This document shows positions 46,830 through 58,525 of a stretch of DNA of 64,000 bases, piece after piece (position 1 is the stretch's first letter; each line of letters opens with the position of its first letter). Location of the stretch: positions 620,001 to 684,000 of the forward strand of contig JAYKXP010000015.1 of assembly GCA_037176845.1 (NCBI GenBank), in the 5' to 3' direction. The DNA is from Paramarasmius palmivorus. Lineage: Eukaryota > Basidiomycota > Agaricomycetes > Agaricales > Marasmiaceae. Position numbers and translations under genes: made by a program. The notes under the pieces were generated by a model. It was not told where the DNA came from. It did no database searches and saw only the letters and a list, made by a program, of their open reading frames with translations.

Positions 46830-48771
46830 TTAACCTCCCATTCGATAATTCTCCGCCTTCTCCCGTAACTCACTAACAGCATTCGTTTTGTCTGTGGCAA
46901 GCCATGTCACAAACTTCCCCACCGTACTGCATCTATCCTTCCAGTTTTTCTTCCCCGTAATAGGATAGCATGCGTCAAGGAATCCAAAAACATCTTCTGT
47001 CGTCCAGCTGTGTTCCTCCTTCAAACTCTCCACCAGATCATGGAAGCGCTTCCTATCCCGAGCCTTCTTGAAATCTTTGGTATCGCTGAGCCAATGTTCA
47101 CCCCAATGCTCGTAAAGAAGCTTGACCGGGAGATTGCCGTTGAGCCCGTACTCGAACTCAGCCCAGACATCCCGTCGTGAGAGGTCCTTCATGGGCCTGA
47201 ATATGTATCGCGGAAGCCATTCCTTATCCTCTGCCCATTCCCATTCACGATGTTTTTCTGTCCTTGCCTTGCCAATGAGGCTTTTGATGCGATCCATTGA
47301 GATGCGCTGAACCTCAGAGAACTCTTCAATCTCCACCTCGGTCTCGCCTTGGAAGTAGAAGAACCATGGTTCAACGTCTTGAGGTTTGAGCTCGCTCCTC
47401 AGAAGGTTACCCTGTTGTGGTGATCAGAATACAGTGGTCAGGGATAGGTATTGAGAAGGCTCACCACTTCCTCATCTTCCGTCACAGTGAGTGGCGAACC
47501 TAGGTCCGTCGAATCATCTCGCTCAAGCTTCGGTACGACAATAGATGCGGAGACGGTGTTCTCCTCTATCACCATCGACTCTACATCTGTACTTTCTTTA
47601 TCCGTTTCCTGGGGCGAAGTGGGTATGATTTCGGAGTCTTCGGGAATGGGGTCATTGCGCTTCTCTTGCGGAGAAAGTGTCTTGGTGGTTGTTGTGGGTA
47701 TAGGCAGCTCATCCACGCAGATAATGGGGGACTTCGACTTTCTTCTGCTCGCTTCCTCGGTAAGCTCCATAGATCGTTCTCGGGCTATCTCCAACAAACG
47801 GGGCTCTGGAACTGGCGTCTTGGCAACATCCTCTAGAGTGACCGGCTCTGCTGGAGACATAGTCACAGTGATAGGCTTCTCTCTTCCCAATCTTTCAATC
47901 TTCTCCTGAAAGCGCTTCCCAATCGCCTCCTTCGAGCGTTCCATGAACCGTCCCACATCCCTCTCATAAGCCTCCAACAACTCGTTCAGCTCAATCTTCA
48001 TTTTCTCCTTGACACTATCCTTTTCTCTAGACAGCTGTTCCAACATTTCCTTTTGCTCAGCGACCTGGAGCGTGATATCGCGCAATTCGACTGTTTTCGT
48101 CGCGACAGCTTCTTCGATCTCGTGTAGTTCCGAGGTCTTACGGCCCAGAGTTTCTTCGACGAACTGTAGTTCGGCTTTGCGAGTCTCGGTGTAGACATTC
48201 AGAGTGCGAAGGTGGTCTTCCATAGCGGTGAATATGCCGGATGGGTGGGGTGGTATAGAAGATGACGATTTGTGGGGTGCTGAGATGGAATCCGGTAATT
48301 CTGGCATCGAGAGAGCTAAGGGTGGTCGAGGGGGAACTGAGATACTTCCAGGATTCGAGTGTTTGGAAAATGGCATCGAGTTCTCGTCGGTCAATTTCGT
48401 AGATTCCGATGGTCCAAAAACCGTTGACATTCCTGGGTTATGGGTGGATGGCGCATCGGGCGTTCCCTTAAGTCGCGGTTCCTAGAAACAAGGAAACGGC
48501 TTAGAAGCAAGAAACATGGAGTGTATGAGCAAGACATACACGACCGCTTTTGAGAGGTGAGGTTGGTGTTTTAGTTTGTTTCTGAAAATTTCATGTTGGC
48601 ATATTTCCTAGAGTATGTGAAGGACCGAAGTGGGTTACATACCGAATCGTTGGTGGATATCCGACGAGGTGAATCTAGGGAAGAAGATTCACTGTCTCTA
48701 ACCTTCCTCCTTTGAGCAGGAGGAAGACCGACAGGTGGAGACGGTGACCTAGCACGTTTGTTGTCGCTCAT
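46830..48771 (-). CDS. Coiled-coil protein with C-terminal GCR1_C-type DNA-binding domain
   Basis: Exon 1 starts MSDNKRARSPSPPVG, with nuclear localisation character. After a Ser/Pro-rich region comes a long coiled coil (LQFVEETLGRKTSELHEIEE through ELNELLEAYERD and FQEKIERLGRE), then an acidic linker. The C-terminal exon carries YIFRPMKDLSRRDVWAEFEY followed by GLNGNLPVKLLYEHWGEHW and FKKARDRKRFHDLVESL, matching the W-x-E-x2-x-G-L-x-G pattern of GCR1_C, the DNA-binding domain of Gcr1/Msn1/Hot1-type regulators. A final helix pair ends AENYRMGG. It is probably a dimeric nuclear DNA-binding protein. A small exon of 39 nt (KQTKTPTSPLKSG) lies between the first and the main exon, joined in phase. 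Confidence 0.75.
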
Positions 48772-49285
48772 TGTGTAGCCTGGCTTCGATACGCGTTGGG
48801 ATGACTGAGGATGGATAGACGACTCGAGAAGCCTTTTGCAAGAGTATATCCCAGTTTTCCACTATCCAGGAACTTTCGAATGAACCATTGTAAATAGGTG
48901 TAAAGTCAAAGGGAGGAAAACGACAAACTTATCTGGAGCTACGGCTCATGCTCTCTCGGGTATCGACCGAGACTGCACTTCCACGATGCCTGTTCCTAAT
49001 TATCCTTGCAACCAATTACTTTCCACCACGCATCAACCAGACGAAAGAGACCAAGAAAAAGCCTAGAGGTACCCAAGGATCGAGAGCTCGTGGACGCTCG
49101 TCGTGGTTGCGGCGAGAAATCGGAGCCTGAGAAAACAGCATTGGTGTCATTTGACTGTGACAGCAGTGGTATCTAACTATCATTCTCTCGGCCGTGTACA
49201 GATAAGTCGTTATTCGGCTATTCTCTAAAGTACTCCGCTACCATACAGCCTCGCCTACGCGAGATTCGACTACAGTTTATGATTC
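48772..49285. other. Intergenic
   Basis: A short plus-strand frame at 48948-49130 shows no family signature. Nothing else seen. Confidence 0.45.
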
Positions 49286-52200
49286 TCAAATCCGTCTCTT
49301 TGCTTTCGACCTCAACCTTTTTGATGGAGGACCTGAATCTTCGTCTTCCGCCTCACCAGTTTGTCCTAACCCCTCGTCAACGGCCGTCGCAGAACGCCGC
49401 TTTCTCTTTGCTGCAGTGGTAGCTGCTTTCGTAGGTTTAGGTTTTGCTTTGGGTCTGAGCGAGCTTGACGCTTGAGAAGGCTGGGGTGCCTCGGGTACAT
49501 TATCCCACCACGGATGTCGATATAATCGGCCCCGGAAGGTGTCGCTTAAGCTGTATTGGCCCAGAAATTCACGTTCGCCTGTCAGCGCAAAGAGGACTTC
49601 TTGGGCTATAGCCTCCCCTACTATCTGATTCCCGCTAACGTATCTTTGCAGGACGTCTGTACTCAGTAAAGCAACCGAGTTTCCGTTTGCCACGAAGCTG
49701 CGTTCGTTGATGTCAGTGTTCGCGTTGAAAGGAACCACAACGCGGAGAACACCATATGGCCCAGTGCCAGGGCACTTATTGGGCAAGCCTTTCAATAGGC
49801 TGACGATATCTGGGTCGTCGTCCTAGGTAAGTATACATTAGTTTGGTGAATCGTACCAGGATAATTTGATGCCGACCTTCTTGTTCGCAAACAATACTGC
49901 CGGATCCATGGACTCGTAACACTGAGCCAGGTCTGATGGGGACATCTCTTCCCCACTAGCATGGGTCGCCACCTTCAGGAAGACCCAAAATAACTCGGTG
50001 CCTTCCATCTGAAGGCAGAACATTAGAACCTCTCCAGAATCGGTGGAGTGCAGAACAAAAGGCGTGCTTTCCTCGCTGCCTTCTAACCAGGCAGCAAGAT
50101 CAGATAAGTTGCGGGAACGGGTGACAAGAGCTCGGTGTGTCCGCTGGGTGAATCGGAAAGGTGTTATGTGGAGCATGATTTTCGAAGTTTGTTGTCGAGT
50201 TACCAGCGCACTACTTTGTCCTGCCCATCTTGGAGTAGGGAGAGGGAACGAAAGGAGGTCCCACATCCTGATCGGGCGTTCGAACAACACTGCAAGGCAA
50301 GTTGCAATGTGACAAGTAATATGATGATCCTTCTGGGGGCCTTTAATATCTGGGAAGATTTTCTGAACAAAGTAATCGATGTCGGTGAGAGACCTGCGTG
50401 CTTCACCCCTGTCACAATGTGTGTACGAGTCGGTTGCGTCGAACCAGTAAGCAGCACGACCAATTGTCGGTATCTCGTCTATAGCAATGGTAGACATGTT
50501 CGCATCGGTGAATCGGCCATAGCCATTGGCGACTAGGTTGACGTTGTCACATAAAGAGCCAGTAAGACATTGTGCAAAACATAATGCATGGAGAAGCGAA
50601 TAATGGATGTCTGCGCGATCCCTAGATCCTGCAGCGATTGTCATAAGCATTAGCCTCAAGGAAGTGAAATGATACCCACCATAAACCAGCTTCTCTTCTG
50701 GGTGAAAATTATTTGCCATTGGATCTCTATAATTCAGCCCCCGACATAATGCAAATACGAAGCGGGTTAGGAGCCTATCGCATGATTCTCGATAATTGGT
50801 CGAAAGCATGTACGCGACAAAGTCGGCCGTAATGCGGTAACTAAAGAACGAGGGGTCAGACCCGCAGTATGGATAAAAGGTGACAACACCGACCGTCCGG
50901 CAAGCAATCTACATGCTCGATCCAAGAATTCCTCTTTGGCAGGCGAAGCCAGACCAGGCGGAAGGTACCTTGCAAGGTAACCTCTTTGATCTTCGCCTCC
51001 ATCGAAACTGCCGGTATTCGAGGTCCATGAGTAGCTACTCCATTCCTCTCCGGTGAAGAACTCCCTCTGTATCTCCCTTCCAGAAACTACGAAAGAGACA
51101 GGGAACGCTCTCATGTGCGCGTGCCAGCAGCGCAACATTTCCTTCAGGATCGGGTAGTTCTCCCCATTTTCGTCTCTGAACGCTTTGAAATGAGACAACG
51201 GCCTGTAGTCCCACTGCGCATAGGTAGCTTCCTCGGCCTGGTCGACAACAATATAGAACCTCTCTCCTTCTGGCAGGTCCAACACCGCAAAGATCTCCTC
51301 CAAGCTCTTGGCAACGGCATCGTTGATAACCCGGTCATCTACATTTGCCTTTTGAAGAGCAGCATACAAATGCTCCAAAGGCCGCTCGTCCGGCTGGTGA
51401 AGCTGCATTTCGAGCCAACTCCGTTTATATTCCCGTCCCGATCCAATGTTCCGCATGAATTCTTGAAAAGTCAAGAGGCGCGATAGAAGGACCTCGCTAA
51501 AACGCCGGTGGGCGAGTTTGAGGTTGGTTTCCAGAAAGGATGTATCGTCCCTAGGAACAATTTCCGTCCAATTCTGCGATTGGTCAAGCGCCTTTACCCC
51601 ACACCAATCGCTGTCACGAAGTACACAGTGCAAGTCACCTATGGTCAAGGGCCAGACGTGTTGAGCTTGGAAGACAGAAAGGAGCAAGCCCCATCGAATA
51701 CAAAGGCCTTCATAGAGGAGCCTCGATTTCCCGGAGCCCGCGACATTCACCAAGAAACTATGAATTTCATGAGGACATAATTCGGCGGATTTGTAGTAGA
51801 AACACACGTGTTTGAACGGTGAAAGATTTTCGCCAATCTCTCCCGCAATATAGGATCCTCGTGAAAATGGCCGAGATCGTGTAGACACATATTGGGACAT
51901 TTCTGCGTTGGGTTAACCTGCGCCGCAAGTATTCGCATAGCTCTGATATGTTCCGTGGATGCCAGGTCTTGATCGCGATTCGAGGGTGACGAATCGGAAT
52001 GGGTTGTAGAACGAGTTGTGTTCGGTGTGGGGACCCAAAACCCATACGCGAGCCAACGTTCTCCATTTGACAATAGCGGCATAGTGCCTGCCACGCTGAG
52101 CCCTTCGAGAATTTCGCGGCTTTCTTTAAACTGCGAAGACCATCTGACCCTGCACCTGTGCAACAGATCTGGATATTACATTAAGTCCAACACCGCACAC

Positions 52201-52540
52201 AAGGTTCTCGATACGCACCAGATTGGTCTAGCTTCGTGAAATCCTGCATGGAGTGAGCGTCTTTTACAACAGCATAAAGTTCTGGGTGTTCGTATAGCAG
52301 AAGCTTGCAGTCCGACAGCCAGGGTAGAGCTTCTTTGCCCCCTTCCTTTCGCACATTCTCGAGGTACCACAGGAGAAATTGGGCGGCCTCAGTGACGTTG
52401 TTGACGTGAAGAGGGAAATGTAGAGCTGGAGCGACGATAAGTGGAATACATGTCTCAAAGCGATCGTGACATAGCTTACCTTCGTGGCTACCAATTGAAG
52501 TTTCCCTGGCTAGCGAGCTATCTGAGGAAGAGGTGAGCAT
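49286..52540 (-). CDS. Large P-loop NTPase with C-terminal nuclear localisation signals
   Basis: The start at 52540 reads MLTSSSDSSLARETSIGSHE, with the next exon continuing ALHFPLHVNNVTEAAQFLLW. The NTPase core has Walker A VAGSGKSRLLYEGL, Walker B FYIVVDQAEEA and a sensor-like SFVVSGREI. A large C-terminal region of about 500 residues follows without a domain I can name, ending in two basic clusters, KRKRRS and SKRLRSKAKRRI, likely nuclear signals. Proteins with this core are repeated in Agaricomycetes, and the layout recalls the P-loop NTPases of Crinkler-type proteins, in which the NTPase is coupled to a nuclease; I cannot see a clear nuclease motif here. About six exons. It acts probably in the nucleus. 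Confidence 0.72.
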
Positions 52541-52718
52541 GAAGGACAGAAGGCAGTTAGCAGGCGAACGAGGTGAAACATCCTGCCCTTTATAAGGCTA
52601 TAAAGGAACAATAGAAGGATTTGCCACATTTGATCAACAAGAAGATTTGGTTTTTGTGATCAGTTCCGCGGAGGTCATGTCCATCACGAAAAATGAAATT
52701 GGCCACAAATTCCAGCAG

Positions 52719-53062
52719 CTACCATAGGCTCCCATACATCAAAGCGACTACATAGACCCAAAACAACCACAGTATTTCGCCCACATGCCCTATAAGTTGC
52801 TTATCAGCGCTGTGGACACGATACGCGACCAGTAGAAAGACATACCCTTGCTTGCTCCTTCGCTTCATCGGCCCGCTGCTGAGCTTCAGCCATTCGCTTC
52901 TCGGGATCGTCCGTAGCATACTCGACTGTCTTCTCTCCAGCACCTTTTGCAACTTCTTCGACGTATTTCTCGCTGGCTAGGTGCGCTAGGCTGGGTTTGT
53001 CATCTTTGAATGATGTCGGACTCAGTATGTTATTGGAATTCCCGTGAAAGTGACTTACTCAT
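52719..53062 (-). CDS. Small tail-anchored membrane protein
   Basis: Three exons give 77 residues: MN, then a charged helix (DKPSLAHLASEKYVEEVAK to EAQQRADEAKEQAR), and a C-terminal span ILWLFWVYVVALMYGSLW at the very end. The all-helical acidic/basic part with a terminal span is the layout of a tail-anchored protein. I do not recognise the family. The first exon is only ATG plus one base and rests on the splice phase; the start could lie upstream. Confidence 0.55.
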
Positions 53063-53983
53063 AGGAGGCTTTGCTGATGGTTGAGCTTGCGGGGCGTGAG
53101 ATTACTACCTCTCAAAGAATGTCAAAGATACATACTGGTCCGGGCTTCCTCGATACTATCACGTCGAACCATTCTGGTGAGATTTTGGGGAGAGGGGGGT
53201 TTTGTGGTAGGCGTGTCGAAATGGCAGCTCTTAAAGCGTTCCCAAAGTTTTGACAGGTTTTTTCAGACTCAGCCCAACAACTGATTGTTCGTTACAATTG
53301 AATGATCGTCAGTCATGGCTTTGAGCGATTTGAATGGGACTTACAGGAGCGGGTACAGCGCTCAGTGTCACTTTTCGTGATTGACTGACCCATATTCCAA
53401 TATGGGTATAGTAGCCCTTACTATTAGAAATAGCTCGTGGTCAGAAAAATTTAGCGCTTGGACTTGAAGAAACTTCACAGCATTATCATGTCACGCTGCA
53501 ATATTGTTAGCTCATTTACTTTCCTATCATTGACATATAGACAACACCTTATCATTCATTCAAATATCGCGGTATCCTTCTGAAATGCATTATTGTTGTC
53601 GAACGCCAACGAACTGAACTCGAGTTTCAGATACGAAAGTGTGCTTGATCATGAGGAAGAGGGAAGAGAAGATCAGGGTGACGAGAGCTTCCGAGTTAAC
53701 GTTACCGTTGATCGAGATTGTTCGATGGTAGTTCACGTGCTCCATGCCTCTCTCTCGCTTTTCTTTTTCACCTTCAATTTCACCTTGACCATGAAAGCTC
53801 GATCGCCGATGGACAGCGATGGACCCACTGCCGCGGCCAATGGGCAGGCACTAGCCCCAAAAACCCGCCTATGACTGTCGCAATGCAATCAATACACGGG
53901 CTCGTTGTACACATGAATGGAGTATGGAACGAGGAATAATGAGAGAATAAGCTACTGGTTCAACGTCCTCAAGAGAAACTGCT
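53063..53983. other. Intergenic
   Basis: An open frame at 53593-53874 is not protein-like in its second half. Nothing else recognised. Confidence 0.45.
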
Positions 53984-55288
53984 TCAATTAACCTCCACTT
54001 GCACTAGACCGATCAATGCATAGTTAAACATGTCCATGTCGGAGCCGTCAGCAGCAAGAACCTTCTTCTCCTCAAGATCTCGTTCCCACTCATCCAGGAC
54101 CTCGGCAGCACCAGACAAATGTGCAACTTTTGCACAAGTGGCATGTAGCGTCAACAACTTGGGGTCGGGAAGGAATTGATCTGGGTTGGCCTTCATCTTC
54201 TCGATACAAGGAGAAGAACCTTCCACGACAGCATCATTGATTTGAAAGGTAACCATGTCGTGGGTTTCGCGTGCCAATTGCCCATCTATGAAATGGCATA
54301 TCTTGTACTGCAATACATTTGAGTAGGAAACATGCAACAGAAAAAAAGCGAAGCATACTTGATGCTTAACACCTGTTGGCTCAAACCACATATACATGGC
54401 ATCAAAGGCTTCATGACATGGAGCCCGCAGTGTCAGGACATTGCGCAGATCATGCACACCATCCTTCTGAATAAATGTGTCGGATATCGAAATGCCAAAA
54501 GCCTTGAGGATAGCCAGCGAGCCACTAGCGCGCTGCCTCTTCAGATTTCCTGTCAGTGAAATCCAAAAAACTGATTGAGACAGGTGTTCACCTTGAGTTC
54601 GCGTTCATGTTTATTGGCCTCAAGATCTATGACATTGCCAGCACCGAAAATATGGCAACATTGGGTAGGGGATGCAGTTCCATCATTCGCGACGTTATAT
54701 AGCAAAACCGCTTGCATCTCAAGTACCGAGGTCGCAAGGCATCGAAACCCGTCTCGGAAAAGCGCCTTTTGATCCACATGAACCAATTGACTGCAAACTA
54801 GATAGCAGTCGCTAACGCACCAAATCCTTAGTGTTCTTATAGTTCTTTTTAGATCCTACTAAATGTTCAAGATCTTCCACCTGATCGTCGGGAGATGGGC
54901 GTGAGGGACGAGTGCTCGGCTTGGGTGTTGGCTTGTAACGGCGAACTAGAAGCTGGGACAATGAGTGACGATGATAGGATGCTGGACTACAAGACGCACA
55001 GGCTGTAAAGAGCTGTAAATAGTGTTCTCCTAGTTCGAAAACGGCCCTATCATCCGGGAGATGGTGAATCTCTTCAACGAGGTAGGTTGTAGGTTGTTCG
55101 CTCAGAGTGTGTTGGAATTTGACAAACCAAATGAGGAGATAACCAATAATGCGGGAATTCCTCTTCTCTTCTGCTTTTTGACTGAGGTTCTCCGCAGTAA
55201 CAACTCTGGAGTAGGCGTCTTGCACGGCTTTGGAGCTGGCCTGGATTGTATCGCTTGGCTGGGGCAAGGGCTGGGATTTACATTTCAT
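53984..55288 (-). CDS. HNH-nuclease-like protein of the fungal expanded family
   Basis: The start at 55288 gives MKCKSQPLPQPSDTIQASSK. The first exon is helical, ends in SKKNYKNTKDL and is followed by FRDGFRCLATSVLEM, then QCCHIFGAGN. A later exon reads VHDLRNVLTLRAPCHEAFD and MYMWFEPTG. The order Cys, then C-x-H-I, then H-x2-N-x-L-T-L, then H-x2-FD is the pattern of HNH-type proteins that are numerous in basidiomycetes, where the central His and the last His would bind metal. The C-terminus is acidic. Whether it cuts DNA is unknown; many family members may be inactive. It is adjacent to the P-loop NTPase gene on the same strand. Confidence 0.68.
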
Positions 55289-55810
55289 GAGGGGAAAGGA
55301 GAAGTGGTAAAAGTGACACTTTTCCACGCCCCCGAAAAAGACAGGCCCAATTTGTTAGCAAAACGTGACGTATCTATCAATCTATTCATTGCGATCCTCA
55401 AGCAACGTTGCAACCTCTTACTAGTCTCTTACTCAATTCTTCCTTCTCTGGAGAGAGGCAATCTGTCACGCATTCTCACCTTCACATCGACCAATAAATC
55501 AACTCGCAAAGGATACTCTATCGAGGATAGTCCGGCTCTAGACTCTGGGAATGTCTAATTTTTCAGAATCTTTGCCTATGCATCTCTACGAAGTTGAACT
55601 ATAACGAAGACGACTGCTGGGTGACATCAACACAGATGGTCTGGTGGCTATTGCTATGTAACAGGGAAGTGCGCTGATAGTGGGCCAGATTATGTTTAAA
55701 CAACAGGTGAGCAATCCCGTGGATTGATAGAAGCGAAGTCCACGTTCGTCTTAAATACAGTACTTGGGCTTGTCTGAATCCATAGCCTTTCCTCACAGAT
55801 AACGACTCTG
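55289..55810. other. Intergenic, divergent promoters
   Basis: Nothing recognised between the HNH-like gene and the TLC-like gene. Confidence 0.45.
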
Positions 55811-56723
55811 ATGGCTACTGCTCTCATTCCCGGCCTACAAACTCGCCTTCCATGGTCATACATGCACTCCCCACTCGTTATTATCTCCAGTACAATCTTT
55901 CTGCAAATAATGGTCGCAAGATTCGCCGATGGGGTGGCCAGGCGATACATTCCCAAGAAACATCGTTATCATTCATTTCCAGAGAGCAAGAAGATTGGTA
56001 TCGCCACGCAAATTGCCATGCTCCCGGCCAGGGTACCTATATATCTCGCTTTCGTACCTTTGGTTGGCCTAGGTGTAGATGGCTACACAGACTGGCATTC
56101 TATTCTCCTAGATGACATATGGTAAGTCATTTTTACTATTCAGAGATTGCGACTAAAAGCCTACTAGTACCCTCTATATCACAACATACTTCTTCGACGC
56201 AGCGCACCGATCGACATCTATTCCCCTTGAGCTGCTTTTGCACCACTTCATCGCTGCGATAACCATCCTATGGACAACCTACCTCCGAGCCTATGTCTCT
56301 ACACAAGAGCACGTAGCGTTCACGCTCCTCTTTGTCCCATTCCTGTCGCCCGGGGTTGCATTAGGCGATACGTGTATCGACCTCGCGAGTTTGACATACT
56401 CTCTTTCGCCCACTTCGCCCAAAGCACTTTTAGCCATTTGTGCGACATGGATACTAGCCACCTCACATCTTCTTATTCGCCTCATACAGTGGTACACCAT
56501 ACTCTCGCATGCGCACCTCTATCGCAGTGACTTGATGCGCTTCTTAGGCATTTGGGCTTGGGTGTTACCACCAATGTTGGGTTTTTGGGCAACGATGGAG
56601 TTTGCCGATGCTTATGTGTTGTTTCTTTTTCCTGGGAAGCTAGTTCGGAGGCAGAGGGCAGCACAAGGGGAAAGAGGTGAAGGCGAAGTGCAATTGAAGG
56701 AAGAGGAGAAAAAAGGAGTTTAG
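55811..56723 (+). CDS. TLC-like multi-pass membrane protein
   Basis: Two exons joined by a short intron near 56122 give about 285 residues. After MATALIPGLQTRLPWSY come about seven hydrophobic spans. The segment YITTYFFDAAHRSTSIPLEL followed by LLHHFIAAITILW has the His-His pair at the start of a span that marks TLC domains (TRAM, Lag1/ceramide synthase, CLN8). Later spans are LAICATWILATSHLLIRLIQ and WAWVLPPMLGFWATMEF. The C-terminal tail is charged and ends KEEEKKGV, without a clear KKxx retrieval signal. TLC proteins act in sphingolipid synthesis or lipid sensing in the ER. Assignment rests on the HH motif and topology. Confidence 0.6.
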
Positions 56724-57278
56724 TGTGTCACATTGAAGATTCTAACCTCCGTATTACCTATTGTCGAGCAATGATTTTATATTTGGAATTTCGCCCCGTG
56801 ATAATGGTGGTTAATGAGGGAGCCGCACTGTAAGAAGAAAACGCCGTCCTAGCAATATTCGGAGACCGAAGAATAAGAGTAAGGCACCCGAGGCTCGAGC
56901 TAGGTACCTAGGAGCATGCGATATTCGAGTCCCTGAACGTAACGCCTCATGGACGATTCTCAAATATGCAGTCTCTCTCTGTGACTGCATTATATAGATA
57001 TCGTTGTTACGAGGATGAACCTGGTGCGAGCGACAAAGACTTCCCGCCTTGATTTCGGCTTGATTCACGCTCGAGGTTGTGGTGTAAAGAAAGGTGTCCA
57101 TTTGCGCGGCATAAATACAGTAGTGTTTCCATCCAATAATCCAGGGAGTGCGAGAACAGACATAGAGATAAAACCTAGGCAAGACAAGACGTTGATGAGC
57201 ACCTTCTCAGACTCAACACCCGAAAATCATGACGCACCAAGGGGGATTGGTACCGAATAGGAATGGTTTCTGATCTGA
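56724..57278. other. Intergenic, convergent 3' flanks
   Basis: A 123-codon minus-strand frame (56811-57182) overlaps this area but has no family signature. Confidence 0.4.
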
Positions 57279-57684
57279 TTATGACCCCGATGTACCTGTT
57301 GCATCCATATCCTTCGTAGCATTCGGCTGCTCTCTCTTTTGAGTCCTCTCCATATCCTTCTGGACCTCTTCATCGAAATTATCGTCGTTGAATGATTTGT
57401 TACAGCATGACCCGCAGCAACCAGTAGGACCACAAGCACGGACTCCATAGGACTCTGTAGCAGTATTGTCAATGACTCGTTTGAGGAGCTTGAGAATGTG
57501 ACATGAAGCAAATGGGAAAAGCTAGAGAAGAAACGCACGTGTGCTACACCATTGACTGACAGCAGTGAAGAGCAACAGACCTATTCGTCTCGGTCAAGGT
57601 CGAACTACAAGCAAGAAAAGGGGGAAACATACAACATCCTCCGCAGCAAAACGCAATACAATCACCACCTGGGTTGTCTGCCAT
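57279..57684 (-). CDS. Cys-rich membrane-associated microprotein
   Basis: Three exons (57684-57633, 57580-57539, 57454-57279) join in phase to 89 residues. The N-terminus MADNPGGDCIAFCCGGCC leads into a short hydrophobic stretch, LLLFTAVSQWC, then CGPTGCCGSCC, and the second half is acidic and polar (NKSFNDDNFDEEVQKDMER). Clustered cysteines next to a hydrophobic stretch suggest palmitoylation and membrane attachment, as in CYSTM-type microproteins. All introns have GT-AG ends. I know of similar basidiomycete proteins but not of a function. Confidence 0.68.
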
Positions 57685-58144
57685 TCGCGTATCGTTTGTC
57701 TGTGGAGGAGGAGGAGAACGAAGGAGTCACCAGAAGACTCTAGGTTGTGGAAGAAAGAAAACAAGACTAGTATTACTTCACTGCCTCGAGGAGTCTTTGA
57801 ACATTAAGTACTCCATGATTTCAGAATCACTTGATGATCGTAGAGCCGAACAGCGGGAAAGGGGTTCCAATTAGGCGTTTACAATGTATCGAACTTAATG
57901 CTTAAGCTTCTTGGCATACGCTCTGTGTATACTAATCTGTACTGGTACGAAGTAAACGGGACCGTACTTGTATAGTTGAGTTTATAGTATTTCGCAGCCT
58001 GGAAACGAAAACGGGGAGTAATCACCGTTTTTAGCGACCAACGAACCCGTACCTGTGCCTAAGGCGATGAAAACACTATAGTTCGACTCGCAAGGATGCC
58101 CGCGGGTTGACCGTACCCGTACCCGTAAACACCACGGTGTCCTT
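57685..58144. other. Intergenic
   Basis: Nothing recognised. Confidence 0.4.
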
Positions 58145-58395
58145 TCAAGACCGCGAGTTAAGGACAGGAGGTATACCGCACGGGTCATGACCATTAAACG
58201 GTGTAATAAGAGATAAGAAATCTTCTACAATCTTGACTTCTTCTCCGTCCACCATGACTCCGGTCGCGCTTCCTTTTAGACGAGGCTTGAATAGCTCGCT
58301 CGATATCGCCCATGTGAAGTTGTTCCGTGCCCAGGATCCCATACAAAGAAAGCGGTGGATGAACAGTCCAGAGAACTTGTTTCGAGTGTAGCCGA
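58145..58395 (-). pseudogene. Coding-looking fragment downstream of the hydrolase gene
   Basis: One frame reads LLGYTRNKFSGLFIHRF, then MGSWARNNFTWAISSELFKP and VMVDGEEVKIVEDFLSLI, ending NSRS. It looks like the C-terminus of a real protein but has no start, no upstream exon in frame and no family that I recognise. A relic or a misread exon is likely. Confidence 0.3.
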
Positions 58396-58525
58396 GAAGC
58401 TGTCTACCAGAAGAGAAAACACCGTCGGCGTATACCCCGGGTTCATAGGCAACCCGTGTGCATCCTTAGGTCCGAGGCCCTTCAAGTTGAGGCTTACATG
58501 CCTCGTCAAAGGAGCAAAGCCTTCT

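Noticed and set aside
55061..55558. A 165-codon plus-strand frame
   Set aside because: It is the antisense shadow of the first exon of the HNH-like gene.
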